A stretch of DNA of 64,000 bases from Amycolatopsis tolypomycina (GTDB taxonomy: Bacteria; Actinomycetota; Actinomycetes; Mycobacteriales; Pseudonocardiaceae): NCBI RefSeq assembly GCF_900105945.1, contig NZ_FNSO01000004.1:6514001-6578000 (forward strand). Reading direction: 5' to 3'. The notes below the pieces were generated by a model that made no database searches, was not told the origin of the DNA, and was given only the letters and a program-made list of their open reading frames with translations. Numbering within the stretch: position 1 is the stretch's first letter; every line of letters begins with the position of its first letter. The position numbers were made by a program, and so were the translations under genes. Shown here piece by piece: positions 6,955 through 14,645 of the stretch.

Positions 6955-7353
6955 CGGCGCCGCACGCACCGGCCGCGCAGCACCACGGCGGCCGGGTCGG
7001 CGAGCTGGTCCGGGTCGCCCCGCGGATCCCGGTCGTAGACCACCGCGTCCGCCGGGGCACCCGGTTCCAGGCCGCCCAGCCCCAGGTACTCCCGCGCACT
7101 CCACGACGCCGCCGCCAGCGCGTCGTGCGGCGTCACCCCCGCGGCCACCAGCGCCCGGGTGCACGACGGCCCCGCAGCACGTCGACCGGCACCGCCGACG
7201 CGCCAGTCCGCGAGGACCTTCGCCCACCCCGTTCGGGCGGCCTGCGCCGCGGCCCCCAGTTCTCGAAGCACTGCCCGTGCTGCGCCGGCCACGGTCCCGC
7301 GTGCCGCGCCCGCAGCAGTCGGGGTCCTCGCCGAACCAGGGCCCGGCGTCCAT
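6951..7353 (-). pseudogene. Amidohydrolase-family remnant, frameshifted
   Basis: The last 65 residues (ALVAAGVTPHDALAAASWSAREYLGLGGLEPGAPADAVVYDRDP...) are the standard carboxyl end of a metal-dependent amidohydrolase (imidazolonepropionase/prolidase-like group). Upstream, amidohydrolase-like text (MDAGPWFGEDPD) appears in a different minus-strand frame, then coherent protein is lost. The metal-binding barrel is absent. This is a truncated, frameshifted relic ending in a short overlap with the CMD-family gene. Confidence 0.6.
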
Positions 7354-7517
7354 CGGCTGCCCCGGTCGCGTGGCGTCAGCTCACGGTGGAGAGCGCCACA
7401 CGCGCCGCCGGCCTGCCACACCGCCGGGACTTCGACCGACGCCGGTGCGCTTGTGCTTGATCACGCCCGGTGTAGTGTTTGCCGGTCCTACCGGCGTGCG
7501 TGACCGCGTGAGGTGCC

Positions 7518-9830
7518 ATGACTGTGCGGCGGTACCCAGTGGCCATCCTGCTCGTCCTCGGCACGGCGGCCCTCATCGTGGTCAACGGCTTCGCCTTCTG
7601 GGGCGACACCTTCGCCCTCTGGGTCGACGACGCCATGCAGCTGAGCGCCGGGGTCACCGCGGTCGTGTGCGGGTTCGTCGTCGCGCGGCGGGTCCGCGGG
7701 CACCAGCGCTGGTGGCGGGTGCTGGTCGCGGCCGGCATGACCGGCTGGTCGCTCGGCCAGTGCGTCTGGTCCTGGTACCAGCTGGTCGACGGGCGCGGGC
7801 TGCCGTCGCCGTCGCTGGCCGATGTCGGGTACCTCAGCTTCCCGGTGTTCGGGCTCGCCGCCCTGTTCGTGCTCGCCAGGGCGCGGGCGCGGCCGGACCG
7901 CGAGCGCTGGCAGCCCGCCCAGTGGACGGCGCACTTCGGCGTCGCGGTGGTGCTCGACGGGCTCGTCGTCACCGGCTCGCTGTTCATCCTCACCTGGACC
8001 GCGGCGCTCGGGCAGGTGGTCCGGGCCACCGGGCCGGACGCGCTGACCTGGGCCGTCGCCATGGCCTACCCGCTGTCGGACCTGGTGGTCGTGGTCGTCG
8101 CGGTGCTGCTGGTCGTGTTCGACCGGGTGGACCGCCCCTACCGCGCGAACCTGCTGCTGGCCGCCGTCGGGATCGTCGCGCTGGCCTGCTCGGACAGCGT
8201 GTTCGCCTACCTGGTCAGCATCGGCGCGGAGAGCATGAAGCCGTGGTCGGACGCGGGGTTCGTGCTCGGCCCGCTGTTCATCGCCTTCGCCCTGCTGGTC
8301 ACGCCCGACAAGCGGCGGCGCGGGGACGCCGGCCAGCCGGTCGGCGTCGACTGGTGGCAGGTGGCGCTGCCGTACCTGCCGGTCACGGCGGTCGCGTTGC
8401 TGATCACCGTGCAGGTCGTGGCCGGGGCCGGCCCGGACGCCGTCGAGGTGTACGTCGGCGTGCTCGTGGTGTTCCTGGTGCTGGCCCGGCAGCTGCTTTC
8501 CCTGCTGGACAACCGGTTGCTGCTGCGCCGGGTGTACGAGGGCCAGCAGCAGCTGACCCACCAGGCCTACCACGACCCGCTGACCGGGCTGGCCAACCGG
8601 GCGCTGTTCGCCGACCGGCTGGACCGGGCCGTCGAGCAGGGCGCCGACGGCGGGCACGGGCCGCTCGTGCTCATCTTCGTCGACCTGGACGACTTCAAGG
8701 AGGTCAACGACCGGTTCGGGCACGCGGGCGGCGACGTCCTGCTGCACGCGGTCGCCCAGCGGCTGCTGAGCTGCGTCCGCGCGGGCGACACGGTGGCACG
8801 CCTGGGCGGCGACGAGTTCGCGATCCTGCTGGAGGGCGAGGTCGACGCCCCGCAGGCCGTGGCCGACCGGATCCAGAGCGCGCTGCGGCGGCCGTTCGCG
8901 GTGCACGGCACCCTGGTCGGAGTCCGCGCGAGCATGGGCCTGGTCGTGCCGGACCCGGCCGAGCCTGCGGTGACGTCGGACGTGCTCCTGGGCCGCGCGG
9001 ACACGTCGATGTACGCGGGCAAGCGGCTCGGCAAGGACACGGCGGTCGTCTACCACCCGTCGCCGGACGGGCCACCCGACTTCCCGTCGGCGCTGCGCCG
9101 CGCCGACGGCGGCCTCCCGGAGGGGTTCGCGCTGGTGTTCCAGCCGATCGTCCGGCTGGCCGACGAGCAGCCGGTGGCGGTGGAGGCGCTGGCCCGCTGG
9201 ACGACGCGGGACGGCACGGCGGTGTCGCCCGAGACGTTCGTGCGGGCGGCGGAGGGTGCGGGCCTCGGCGCGGAACTGGACGCGCTGGTGCTGGACCTGG
9301 CCTGCCGCGAGATCACCGCGGCCGGGCTGGACCTGACGGTGCACGTCAACGTCTGCGCGAGCCGGCTGGGTGCCGCGACGCTGGAGCAGAGCGTGGGCTC
9401 GGCGCTGGACCGGTACGGCCTGCCGGCGGAGCGCCTGATCGTCGAGATCACCGAGACGGTCCCGGTCCCGGACCTCGAGGCGGGCGCGGCGGCGATCCGG
9501 CGGCTGCAGGACCTGGGCGTCCGGGTGGCCCTCGACGACTTCGGCGCGGGGTACAGCTCGCTGACCGTGCTGCACGCGCTGCCGGTGGACCTGATCAAGC
9601 TGGATCGGGCGCTGACCACGGGAGTCCGCCCCGACCGCGACGCGGCGCTGTGCCGGTCGCTGGTCGGGCTGTGCGCCGACCTCGAGGTGGCGGTGGTCGC
9701 CGAGGGCATCGAGACGGCCGAGCAGGCCGAGCTGGTCACCCGCGCGGGCTGCACCACCGCCCAGGGCTACCGCTTCGGCCACCCGGCCCCGCTCTCGTCG
9801 CTGCGGCTGTCGACGCTGTCGGCCGGTTAG
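7518..9830 (+). CDS. Membrane GGDEF-EAL protein (c-di-GMP turnover)
   Basis: A 770-residue protein. The first ~335 residues carry about nine hydrophobic helices (a membrane sensor like other actinobacterial MASE-type regions), then a GGDEF domain (about 350-510) and an EAL domain (about 530-765). GGDEF is intact (RLGGDEFAIL), with an RxxD I-site (RAGD) five residues before. EAL also looks catalytic: VEALARW, EITET, DDFGAGYSS, IKLDR, AEGIET and AQGYRFG. It could make and hydrolyse cyclic di-GMP; the balance cannot be judged. ATG 7518 follows GAGGT. It stands alone, overlapping the convergent cyclase gene at its stop. Confidence 0.92.
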   Translation: MTVRRYPVAILLVLGTAALIVVNGFAFWGDTFALWVDDAMQLSAGVTAVVCGFVVARRVRGHQRWWRVLVAAGMTGWSLGQCVWSWYQLVDGRGLPSPSLADVGYLSFPVFGLAALFVLARARARPDRERWQPAQWTAHFGVAVVLDGLVVTGSLFILTWTAALGQVVRATGPDALTWAVAMAYPLSDLVVVVVAVLLVVFDRVDRPYRANLLLAAVGIVALACSDSVFAYLVSIGAESMKPWSDAGFVLGPLFIAFALLVTPDKRRRGDAGQPVGVDWWQVALPYLPVTAVALLITVQVVAGAGPDAVEVYVGVLVVFLVLARQLLSLLDNRLLLRRVYEGQQQLTHQAYHDPLTGLANRALFADRLDRAVEQGADGGHGPLVLIFVDLDDFKEVNDRFGHAGGDVLLHAVAQRLLSCVRAGDTVARLGGDEFAILLEGEVDAPQAVADRIQSALRRPFAVHGTLVGVRASMGLVVPDPAEPAVTSDVLLGRADTSMYAGKRLGKDTAVVYHPSPDGPPDFPSALRRADGGLPEGFALVFQPIVRLADEQPVAVEALARWTTRDGTAVSPETFVRAAEGAGLGAELDALVLDLACREITAAGLDLTVHVNVCASRLGAATLEQSVGSALDRYGLPAERLIVEITETVPVPDLEAGAAAIRRLQDLGVRVALDDFGAGYSSLTVLHALPVDLIKLDRALTTGVRPDRDAALCRSLVGLCADLEVAVVAEGIETAEQAELVTRAGCTTAQGYRFGHPAPLSSLRLSTLSAG

Positions 9831-10663
9831 CCCGCTTTCACCCCCGGCGGCAGCACGCCGAAGATCGTCGCCGTCGAACCGGCCCCCCTGCGGTTGATCG
9901 GGCCGCCCGCCAGGACCCAGGCGCCCGTGGTCGGCAGCGCCTTCAGGTTCGCCAGGATCTCCAGGCTGATCCGGTGGCGCCGGTAGACCAGCTTCGACAC
10001 CGTGTACGTCTCGTCCGTGCCCACGTCCGGGCTGAACGTGTCGGTGCCCGTCCCGCCGCGGCGGCCCAGGCGCCCGGTGTCGATCAGCCACTGCACCGCC
10101 GGGATCGAGAAGCCCGGCTGGTGCAGCACCCCGCTGGAGTCGGTGTTCGGGAAGGCCGGCGTACCCCACTTGGCGTCCCAGCCCGTCCACAGCACCACGA
10201 CCGACTCGTTCGGGATCCGGCCGTGGCGCTTCTCCCACGCCTTGAGGTCGTCGATCGTCACGGCGTAGTCCGGGTTCGCCGCGGCCTTCGCCCGGACGTC
10301 GATCTTCACCGCCGGCCGGAACAGGTCGGCCGGGTCCATGTCGTCGGCGAGCGGCTCGCCGGTGTTGAAGTGCCCGGGCGCGCCCCAGTGCGTCCCCGTG
10401 TGCTCGCCCTCGCGGACGAACTGCAGGTAGTAGCCGTCTTCCGGGATGGTCGCGATGGTCTCCAGCTCGAAGGCCGGGTCCCCGGGGAAGACGTTGGTCG
10501 TGGCGGGGTCGTTGACGTGCGACAGGTTGACCAGGTTCAGCTGGTCGAGCCGCACCGGCGGAGCGGCTTCGGCAGTCTCCGCGGCCTGCGCCGTCCGCCC
10601 GGACAGCGCGGCGCCGAACACCCCGGCCAGCCCCGCGGCCAGCACCCTGCGTCTCATCGGCAT
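9827..10663 (-). CDS. Exported cyclase-family (kynurenine formamidase-like) hydrolase
   Basis: A 278-residue protein of the cyclase/kynurenine-formamidase fold. The amino end (MRRRVLAAGLAGVFGAALSG...AQA) is a twin-arginine-like export signal. The metal motif is HTGTHWGAPGHF; the family form is HxGTHxDxPxH, and here Gly replaces the Asp after HW. Other features (VVLWTGWDAKWG, PGFSIPAVQWL, NRRGAGST) match secreted actinobacterial members. Probably a Zn- or Mn-dependent amide or ester hydrolase acting outside the cell; substrate unknown. It overlaps the GGDEF-EAL gene by 4 bp at the stops. Confidence 0.85.
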   Translation of the reverse strand: MPMRRRVLAAGLAGVFGAALSGRTAQAAETAEAAPPVRLDQLNLVNLSHVNDPATTNVFPGDPAFELETIATIPEDGYYLQFVREGEHTGTHWGAPGHFNTGEPLADDMDPADLFRPAVKIDVRAKAAANPDYAVTIDDLKAWEKRHGRIPNESVVVLWTGWDAKWGTPAFPNTDSSGVLHQPGFSIPAVQWLIDTGRLGRRGGTGTDTFSPDVGTDETYTVSKLVYRRHRISLEILANLKALPTTGAWVLAGGPINRRGAGSTATIFGVLPPGVKAG

Positions 10664-10736
10664 GAGGGATCACCTTTCAGCCTTGTTTGCACGGTCATAT
10701 CACCCTGGCTGGGCGTGGCCAATGAGTTGCGCGAAG

Positions 10737-11171
10737 ATGGTGGTCGTGGACGACGACATCGAAGACAACGCCGACAACGGCATCCTCGATCCCGAGGACA
10801 CTTTGGACGACCGCGACGAGCTGGCGGAAGGTTATTCACCGCCGGAGCGCGCCCAGGCGACCGAAGGCTGGGGCACCACGGCGCGCGAAACCGCCGAGGG
10901 CGAGAGCTGGGCGGGCCGGCTCGCCCGCGAGGTTCCCGACCTGACCGACGACCTCGACGACGACGGGCTCGGCGACACCGAGGACACCGACGGCGAGCTG
11001 ATCGACGAAGAGGTCGGCGACGTCCGCGCGGGCCGGCTGGTCGCCACGGACGAAGGCTTCGGCGAAGACACCGACGAAGAGCTGTACGCCTCGGACGCCG
11101 GCATCGACGGCGGCGCGGCCTCGGCGGAGGAAGCGGCCGTCCACGTGATCGACCCGTCCCGCCGCTGGTGA
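10737..11171 (+). CDS. DUF5709 family acidic protein
   Basis: A 144-residue highly acidic protein with no membrane segment (DDDIEDNADNGILDPEDTLDDRDELAEGYSPPERAQATEGWGTTARETAEGESWAGRLAREVPD...). The order DTLDDRDELAEGYSPPERP-like, WGTTxxE and LxxRLAxExPD is the DUF5709 signature of actinobacteria; the function is not known. ATG 10737 is chosen; the run GATGGTGGTCGTGGAC also offers a GTG a few codons later. A perfect hairpin follows the stop. Confidence 0.8.
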   Translation: MVVVDDDIEDNADNGILDPEDTLDDRDELAEGYSPPERAQATEGWGTTARETAEGESWAGRLAREVPDLTDDLDDDGLGDTEDTDGELIDEEVGDVRAGRLVATDEGFGEDTDEELYASDAGIDGGAASAEEAAVHVIDPSRRW

Positions 11172-11186
11172 GGTGCCGGGCCGACC

Positions 11187-11245
11187 GACGTCATGAAAGA
11201 GTCGTTCACTTCGCCGGACGTCATGAACGACTCTTTCATGACGTC
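11187..11245. repeat. Perfect 22-bp inverted repeat (family 2), terminator-like
   Basis: Arms at 11187-11208 (begin GACGTCATGAAAGAGTCG) and 11224-11245 are perfectly complementary, with a 15-bp loop. It lies between the converging DUF5709 and MerR genes and overlaps the last 10 bp of the MerR gene. A related copy is at 25475-25526. It probably serves as a two-way terminator. Confidence 0.8.
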
Positions 11246-11628
11246 TGGGGAGTTGCGGTCCGTGCGGCGCCGTACTCGCGGACGGCCGTCAGGTACTCGG
11301 CGATCGCGTCGCGGTTGCGCAGCAGGCATTCCGCGCGGCGGGTCATGCGGTCGCGCTCCGCTTCCAGGGTCGCGATCATCTCCGGGGTCGCGTCCGGGAA
11401 GTAGATCGTGCGCGGCTTGTCGAGGCAGGGCAGGATCTGCTTGATGATGCGGGTCGGCAGCCCGGCGTCGAGCAGGCCGCGGACCTGGATCACCCGGTCG
11501 ACCGTCGGCTCGTCGTAGTCGCGGTAGCCGTTCGGGCCGCGGCTCGCGATGATCAGGCCCTGCTCCTCGTAGTAGCGGAGGAGCCGGCGGGACGTGCCCG
11601 TGCGCTCCGCGAGCTCGCCGATCCGCAT
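11236..11628 (-). CDS. MerR-family transcriptional regulator
   Basis: A 130-residue MerR regulator: MRIGELAERTGTSRRLLRYYEEQGLI is the winged-HTH signature; GPNGYRDYDEPTVDRVIQVRGLLDAGLPTRIIKQILPCL follows, then a coiled-coil dimer helix (about 85-115). There is no cysteine cluster for metal sensing, so an organic or stress ligand is likelier. ATG 11628 follows GAGGTG. It diverges from the MFS exporter at 11693; the 64-bp gap carries a long palindrome that it probably binds, controlling both genes. Confidence 0.9.
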   Translation of the reverse strand: MRIGELAERTGTSRRLLRYYEEQGLIIASRGPNGYRDYDEPTVDRVIQVRGLLDAGLPTRIIKQILPCLDKPRTIYFPDATPEMIATLEAERDRMTRRAECLLRNRDAIAEYLTAVREYGAARTATPQTS

Positions 11629-11656
11629 GTGTGCCACCTCACAGTCGCCGCGGTAG

Positions 11657-11678
11657 ACCTTCACATCGATGTGAGGGT
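11657..11678. promoter_or_regulatory. MerR operator palindrome
   Basis: ACC-T-TCACATCGATGTGA-G-GGT is a 22-bp near-perfect palindrome; the inner 14 bp are perfect. It lies between merR and the MFS gene. On the plus strand TAGACC lies immediately upstream, which could be a -35 separated by an over-long spacer as in other MerR promoters. Confidence 0.7.
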
Positions 11679-11692
11679 TCGAGCATAGCGGC

Positions 11693-12856
11693 ATGACGAA
11701 CCTCCGCCCCCGGACGCTTCCACTGGCCGCCCTCCTCGCCCTGACCACCGCCGCGTTCGTCACCGTGCTCACCGAGGCGCTGCCCGCCGGCGTGCTGCCC
11801 GGCATGAGCGCCGGCCTCGGCGTCGGCGAGGCCGCGGCCGGCCAGGCCGTGACGATCTACGCGCTGGGCACCGCGCTCACCGCGATCCCGCTGTCCGCCG
11901 CCACCGCGGCCTGGTCGCGCAAACGCTTGCTGCTCACCGGGGTCGCCGGGTTCGCGGTGGCCAACACCGTCACGACACTGTCCGCGGACTACGCACTGAC
12001 GATGGTGGCGCGCTTCGTCGCCGGCGTGGCCGCGGGCGTCGTCTGGGCACTGCTCGCCGGCTACGCGCGCCGGCTCGTCCCGGACAACCAGGGCAAGGCC
12101 ATCGCCGTCGTGATGGCCGGCATCCCGCTGGCCCTGTCGCTCGGCATCCCGGCCGGGACGTTCCTCGGCGGCCTGCTCGGCTGGCGCTCGGCGTTCGGCG
12201 TCATGTCGGTGATCGCGGTGGTGCTGCTCGCCTGGATCGCCGCGGCGGTGCCCGACGAGCCCGGGCAGGCGACCGGCCGGACGCCGGTCCTGCGCACGCT
12301 CGCCGTCCCCGGTGTCGTGCCCGTGCTCGCCGTGACGCTCGTGTTCGTGCTGGCCCACACCGTGCTCTACACCTACGTCGCCACCTTCCTCGCGCACGCC
12401 GGGCTGGGCGACGCGGTCGACGTCGTCCTGCTGGTGTTCGGCGTCGCGTCGATGGCGGGCATCGGCATCGTCGGCGCCCGGATCGACCGGGCGCTGCGGA
12501 CGCTGACGGTGCTCAGCACCCTCGGCGTCGCACTCGCCGCCACGCTGCTGGCCGGGTTCGCGGGCAGTCCGGTGCTGGTCTACGTCGCCGTGGCGCTGTG
12601 GGGACTCGGCTGGGGCGGCGTCCCGACGCTGCTGCAGACGGCGGCCGGGAACGCCGGCGGCGAGGCGGCGGACAACGCGCAGGCCATGCTGGTCACGCTG
12701 TGGAACGCGGCGATGGCCGCGGGCGGGGTGGCCGGCGGGGTCCTGCTCGACGCCGCCGGGCCCGCGTCCTTCCCGTGGACGCTGCTCGTGCTCCTGCTGC
12801 CGGTGCTCGCGGTGGTGCTCGGCGCGCGGCGGCACGGGTTCCCGGCGCAATCCTAA
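11693..12856 (+). CDS. MFS transporter (DHA1-like drug/metabolite exporter)
   Basis: A 387-residue protein with 12 predicted membrane helices. Motifs suit the major facilitator superfamily's drug:H+ antiporter-1 group (AraJ/CmlA-like): an opening FVTVLTEALPAGVLPGMS, motif A-like SAATAAWSRKRLLL, and GIPAGTFLGGLLGWRSAF in helix 5, the motif C region. It probably exports a toxic or secondary metabolite. It is divergently paired with MerR, suggesting induction by the exported compound. It converges on the chitinase gene with a strong hairpin between. Confidence 0.87.
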   Translation: MTNLRPRTLPLAALLALTTAAFVTVLTEALPAGVLPGMSAGLGVGEAAAGQAVTIYALGTALTAIPLSAATAAWSRKRLLLTGVAGFAVANTVTTLSADYALTMVARFVAGVAAGVVWALLAGYARRLVPDNQGKAIAVVMAGIPLALSLGIPAGTFLGGLLGWRSAFGVMSVIAVVLLAWIAAAVPDEPGQATGRTPVLRTLAVPGVVPVLAVTLVFVLAHTVLYTYVATFLAHAGLGDAVDVVLLVFGVASMAGIGIVGARIDRALRTLTVLSTLGVALAATLLAGFAGSPVLVYVAVALWGLGWGGVPTLLQTAAGNAGGEAADNAQAMLVTLWNAAMAAGGVAGGVLLDAAGPASFPWTLLVLLLPVLAVVLGARRHGFPAQS

Positions 12857-12865
12857 GTGGACGAA

Positions 12866-12893
12866 GGGCCCGGACGCGCTCGCGCCCGGGCCC
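12866..12893. terminator. Bidirectional terminator hairpin
   Basis: GGGCCCGG (12866-12873) pairs with CCGGGCCC (12886-12893) around a 12-nt loop. It sits between the converging MFS and chitinase genes. Confidence 0.65.
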
Positions 12894-12905
12894 TCCAGCT
12901 CTGGT

Positions 12906-14108
12906 TCAGCAGCGGCCGGCGATGGCCCGCAGCAGTTCGGCGTCCGCCGTGTCGCCGGACAGCTCCCAGGCGAACACCCCGCCGAGCCCCTGCGACCTGG
13001 CGTAACCGGCCTTCGCCGACGCCGTCTCCGGCGTGTCGTAGCTCCACCACTGCGAGCCGCACTTCGCGTACGCGGTGCCCGCGACCCGGCCGTTGGCGGG
13101 GCACCGGGTCTTGAGCACCTTGTAGTCCTCGACGCCGGCTTCGTAGGTGCCGGGCGCGGGGCCGGTGGCCGTGCCGCCCGGCTGCTGCTGCGTCACGCCG
13201 TCCCAGCCGCGGCCGTAGAAGCCGAGGCCCAGCAACATCTTCGACGACGGCACGCCCTGGCGGCGCAGCTTCTGGATCGCCGCGTCGGCGTAGTAGCCGG
13301 CGCTCGGGATGCCCGGGTAGGCGCGCAGCGGCGAGTGCGGCGCGGTGGGCCCGGTCGGGCTGGCACCGGCGACGAAGTAGTCGTAGGTCATCACGTTGTA
13401 CCAGTCGAGGTAGCGGCTCGCGGCGCCGTACTCGGTGGCGTCGATCTTGCCGCCCGCCGAGCCGTCCGCGGTGATCGCGGCGGTCACCAGCTGGCGCCCG
13501 AACTTCGCGCGCAGCGCCTTGACCAGCCCGGTGAACGCCTTCGGCCCGCTGGCGTCGCAGGTGTTGCCGCAGGCGTTGGGGTACTCCCAGTCGACGTCGA
13601 TCCCGTCGAAGACGCCGGCCCAGCGCGGGTCGTTGACCAGGTTGTAGCAGGACTCCGCGAACGCGGCCGGGTTCTTCGCCGCCTCGGTGAAGCCCGCCGA
13701 CCACGTCCAGCCGCCGAAGGACCACAGCACCTTCAGCTTCGGGTGCAGCTTCTTGAGCTCGCGGATCTGGTTGAAGCTGCCGTGCAGCGCCCCGGGTTCG
13801 GTGCTGTCGGCCTGGCCGCTGACGCTCGTGGCGGCGTCGTAGGGCATGTCGTGGTCGGCCCACGGGTCGCCGACCGCGCAGCCGCCGCCCGTGACGTTGC
13901 CGAACGCGTAGTTGATGTGGGTCAGCTTCGCGGCCGAACCCGACGTCTCGATGTCCTTGACGTGGTAGCCGCGGGCGTAGACGTCCCAGTCGGCAAAGTA
14001 GGCCATCACCTTGCCCCGGCTCTGGCCGGCGTCCGCGGGTGGTGCGACGACGGAGGCGCCGGCCAGCGCGAGCGCGACCACGGCGATGCGTTTTCTCATG
14101 CGGAGCAC
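12906..14108 (-). CDS. Secreted GH18 chitinase
   Basis: A 400-residue glycoside hydrolase family 18 enzyme. A Sec signal (MRKRIAVVALALAGASVVAPPADA) is followed by the barrel. The SxGG strand (LWSFGGWTWS) and the catalytic DGIDVDWEYP (DxxDxDxE, all acids present) are intact; MTYDYF and the late WWSYD also match. No chitin-binding module is attached. It would cut chitin outside the cell. GTG 14108 has GGGAGA 5-7 bp before it; ATG 14099 is the alternative. No regulator adjoins it. Confidence 0.93.
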   Translation of the reverse strand: MLRMRKRIAVVALALAGASVVAPPADAGQSRGKVMAYFADWDVYARGYHVKDIETSGSAAKLTHINYAFGNVTGGGCAVGDPWADHDMPYDAATSVSGQADSTEPGALHGSFNQIRELKKLHPKLKVLWSFGGWTWSAGFTEAAKNPAAFAESCYNLVNDPRWAGVFDGIDVDWEYPNACGNTCDASGPKAFTGLVKALRAKFGRQLVTAAITADGSAGGKIDATEYGAASRYLDWYNVMTYDYFVAGASPTGPTAPHSPLRAYPGIPSAGYYADAAIQKLRRQGVPSSKMLLGLGFYGRGWDGVTQQQPGGTATGPAPGTYEAGVEDYKVLKTRCPANGRVAGTAYAKCGSQWWSYDTPETASAKAGYARSQGLGGVFAWELSGDTADAELLRAIAGRC

Positions 14109-14252
14109 GGCATTCTCCCATCCGGACGGGGTGGCCGCGCCGAGGTTAACAGGTCCAGACCATTTCCGGCCAGGGCCAAATCAGTACGGTCAACGGATTT
14201 CCCGATGCTCCCCCAGCCGGGCGCGGATTCACCGGCGTGGAATGATCGGCCG

Positions 14253-14645
14253 ATGACCGAGTTCGGCTGCGCGCGCTGCTCCGGCGAAGACGCCCTGACC
14301 GCGCTGGCGTTCTGCACGACCCGGCTCACCAAGACCCATCGCCTGGTCGAGCAGTCGCACTTCAGCGTTTCCCTGCGCCGGTGCCCGGAATGCGGGCAGT
14401 CGTTCGCCGCGATCTTCACCGAGTTCGTCGACTGGGTGGGCGGCGAAGACGCGCAGTACTTCGACTTCGTCCCGCTCACCACCGCCGAGGTGTCGGCGCT
14501 GGCCGCGCAGGGCGCCCGCGTCGACCTCGCCGAGCTGGGCGCGCTGGGCAGCGTCCGCCGCCGGCTGTCGTCGAGCTGGCCGACGGGCGGCGAGAAGGAG
14601 ATCGCCTGGCGGACGGATCCCCTTTCGGTGCGCGAAGGTCACTGA
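14253..14645 (+). CDS. Hypothetical protein with zinc-ribbon-like cysteines
   Basis: A 130-residue protein with two CxxC pairs (CARCSG near the start and CPECGQ about residue 45), probably a small metal-binding ribbon, and an acidic carboxyl part (GGEDAQYFDFVPLTTAEVSAL). No family name is recognised. ATG 14253 gives the compact product. Its stop overlaps that of the convergent decarboxylase by 7 bp. Confidence 0.65.
   Translation: MTEFGCARCSGEDALTALAFCTTRLTKTHRLVEQSHFSVSLRRCPECGQSFAAIFTEFVDWVGGEDAQYFDFVPLTTAEVSALAAQGARVDLAELGALGSVRRRLSSSWPTGGEKEIAWRTDPLSVREGH

Noticed and set aside
7277..11404. Very long plus-strand frame
   Set aside because: It overlaps the GGDEF-EAL gene in another frame and the cyclase gene antisense, both of which have clear domain motifs.
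14011..14256. Small plus-strand frame opposite the chitinase start
   Set aside because: It covers the chitinase signal region antisense and has no family features.
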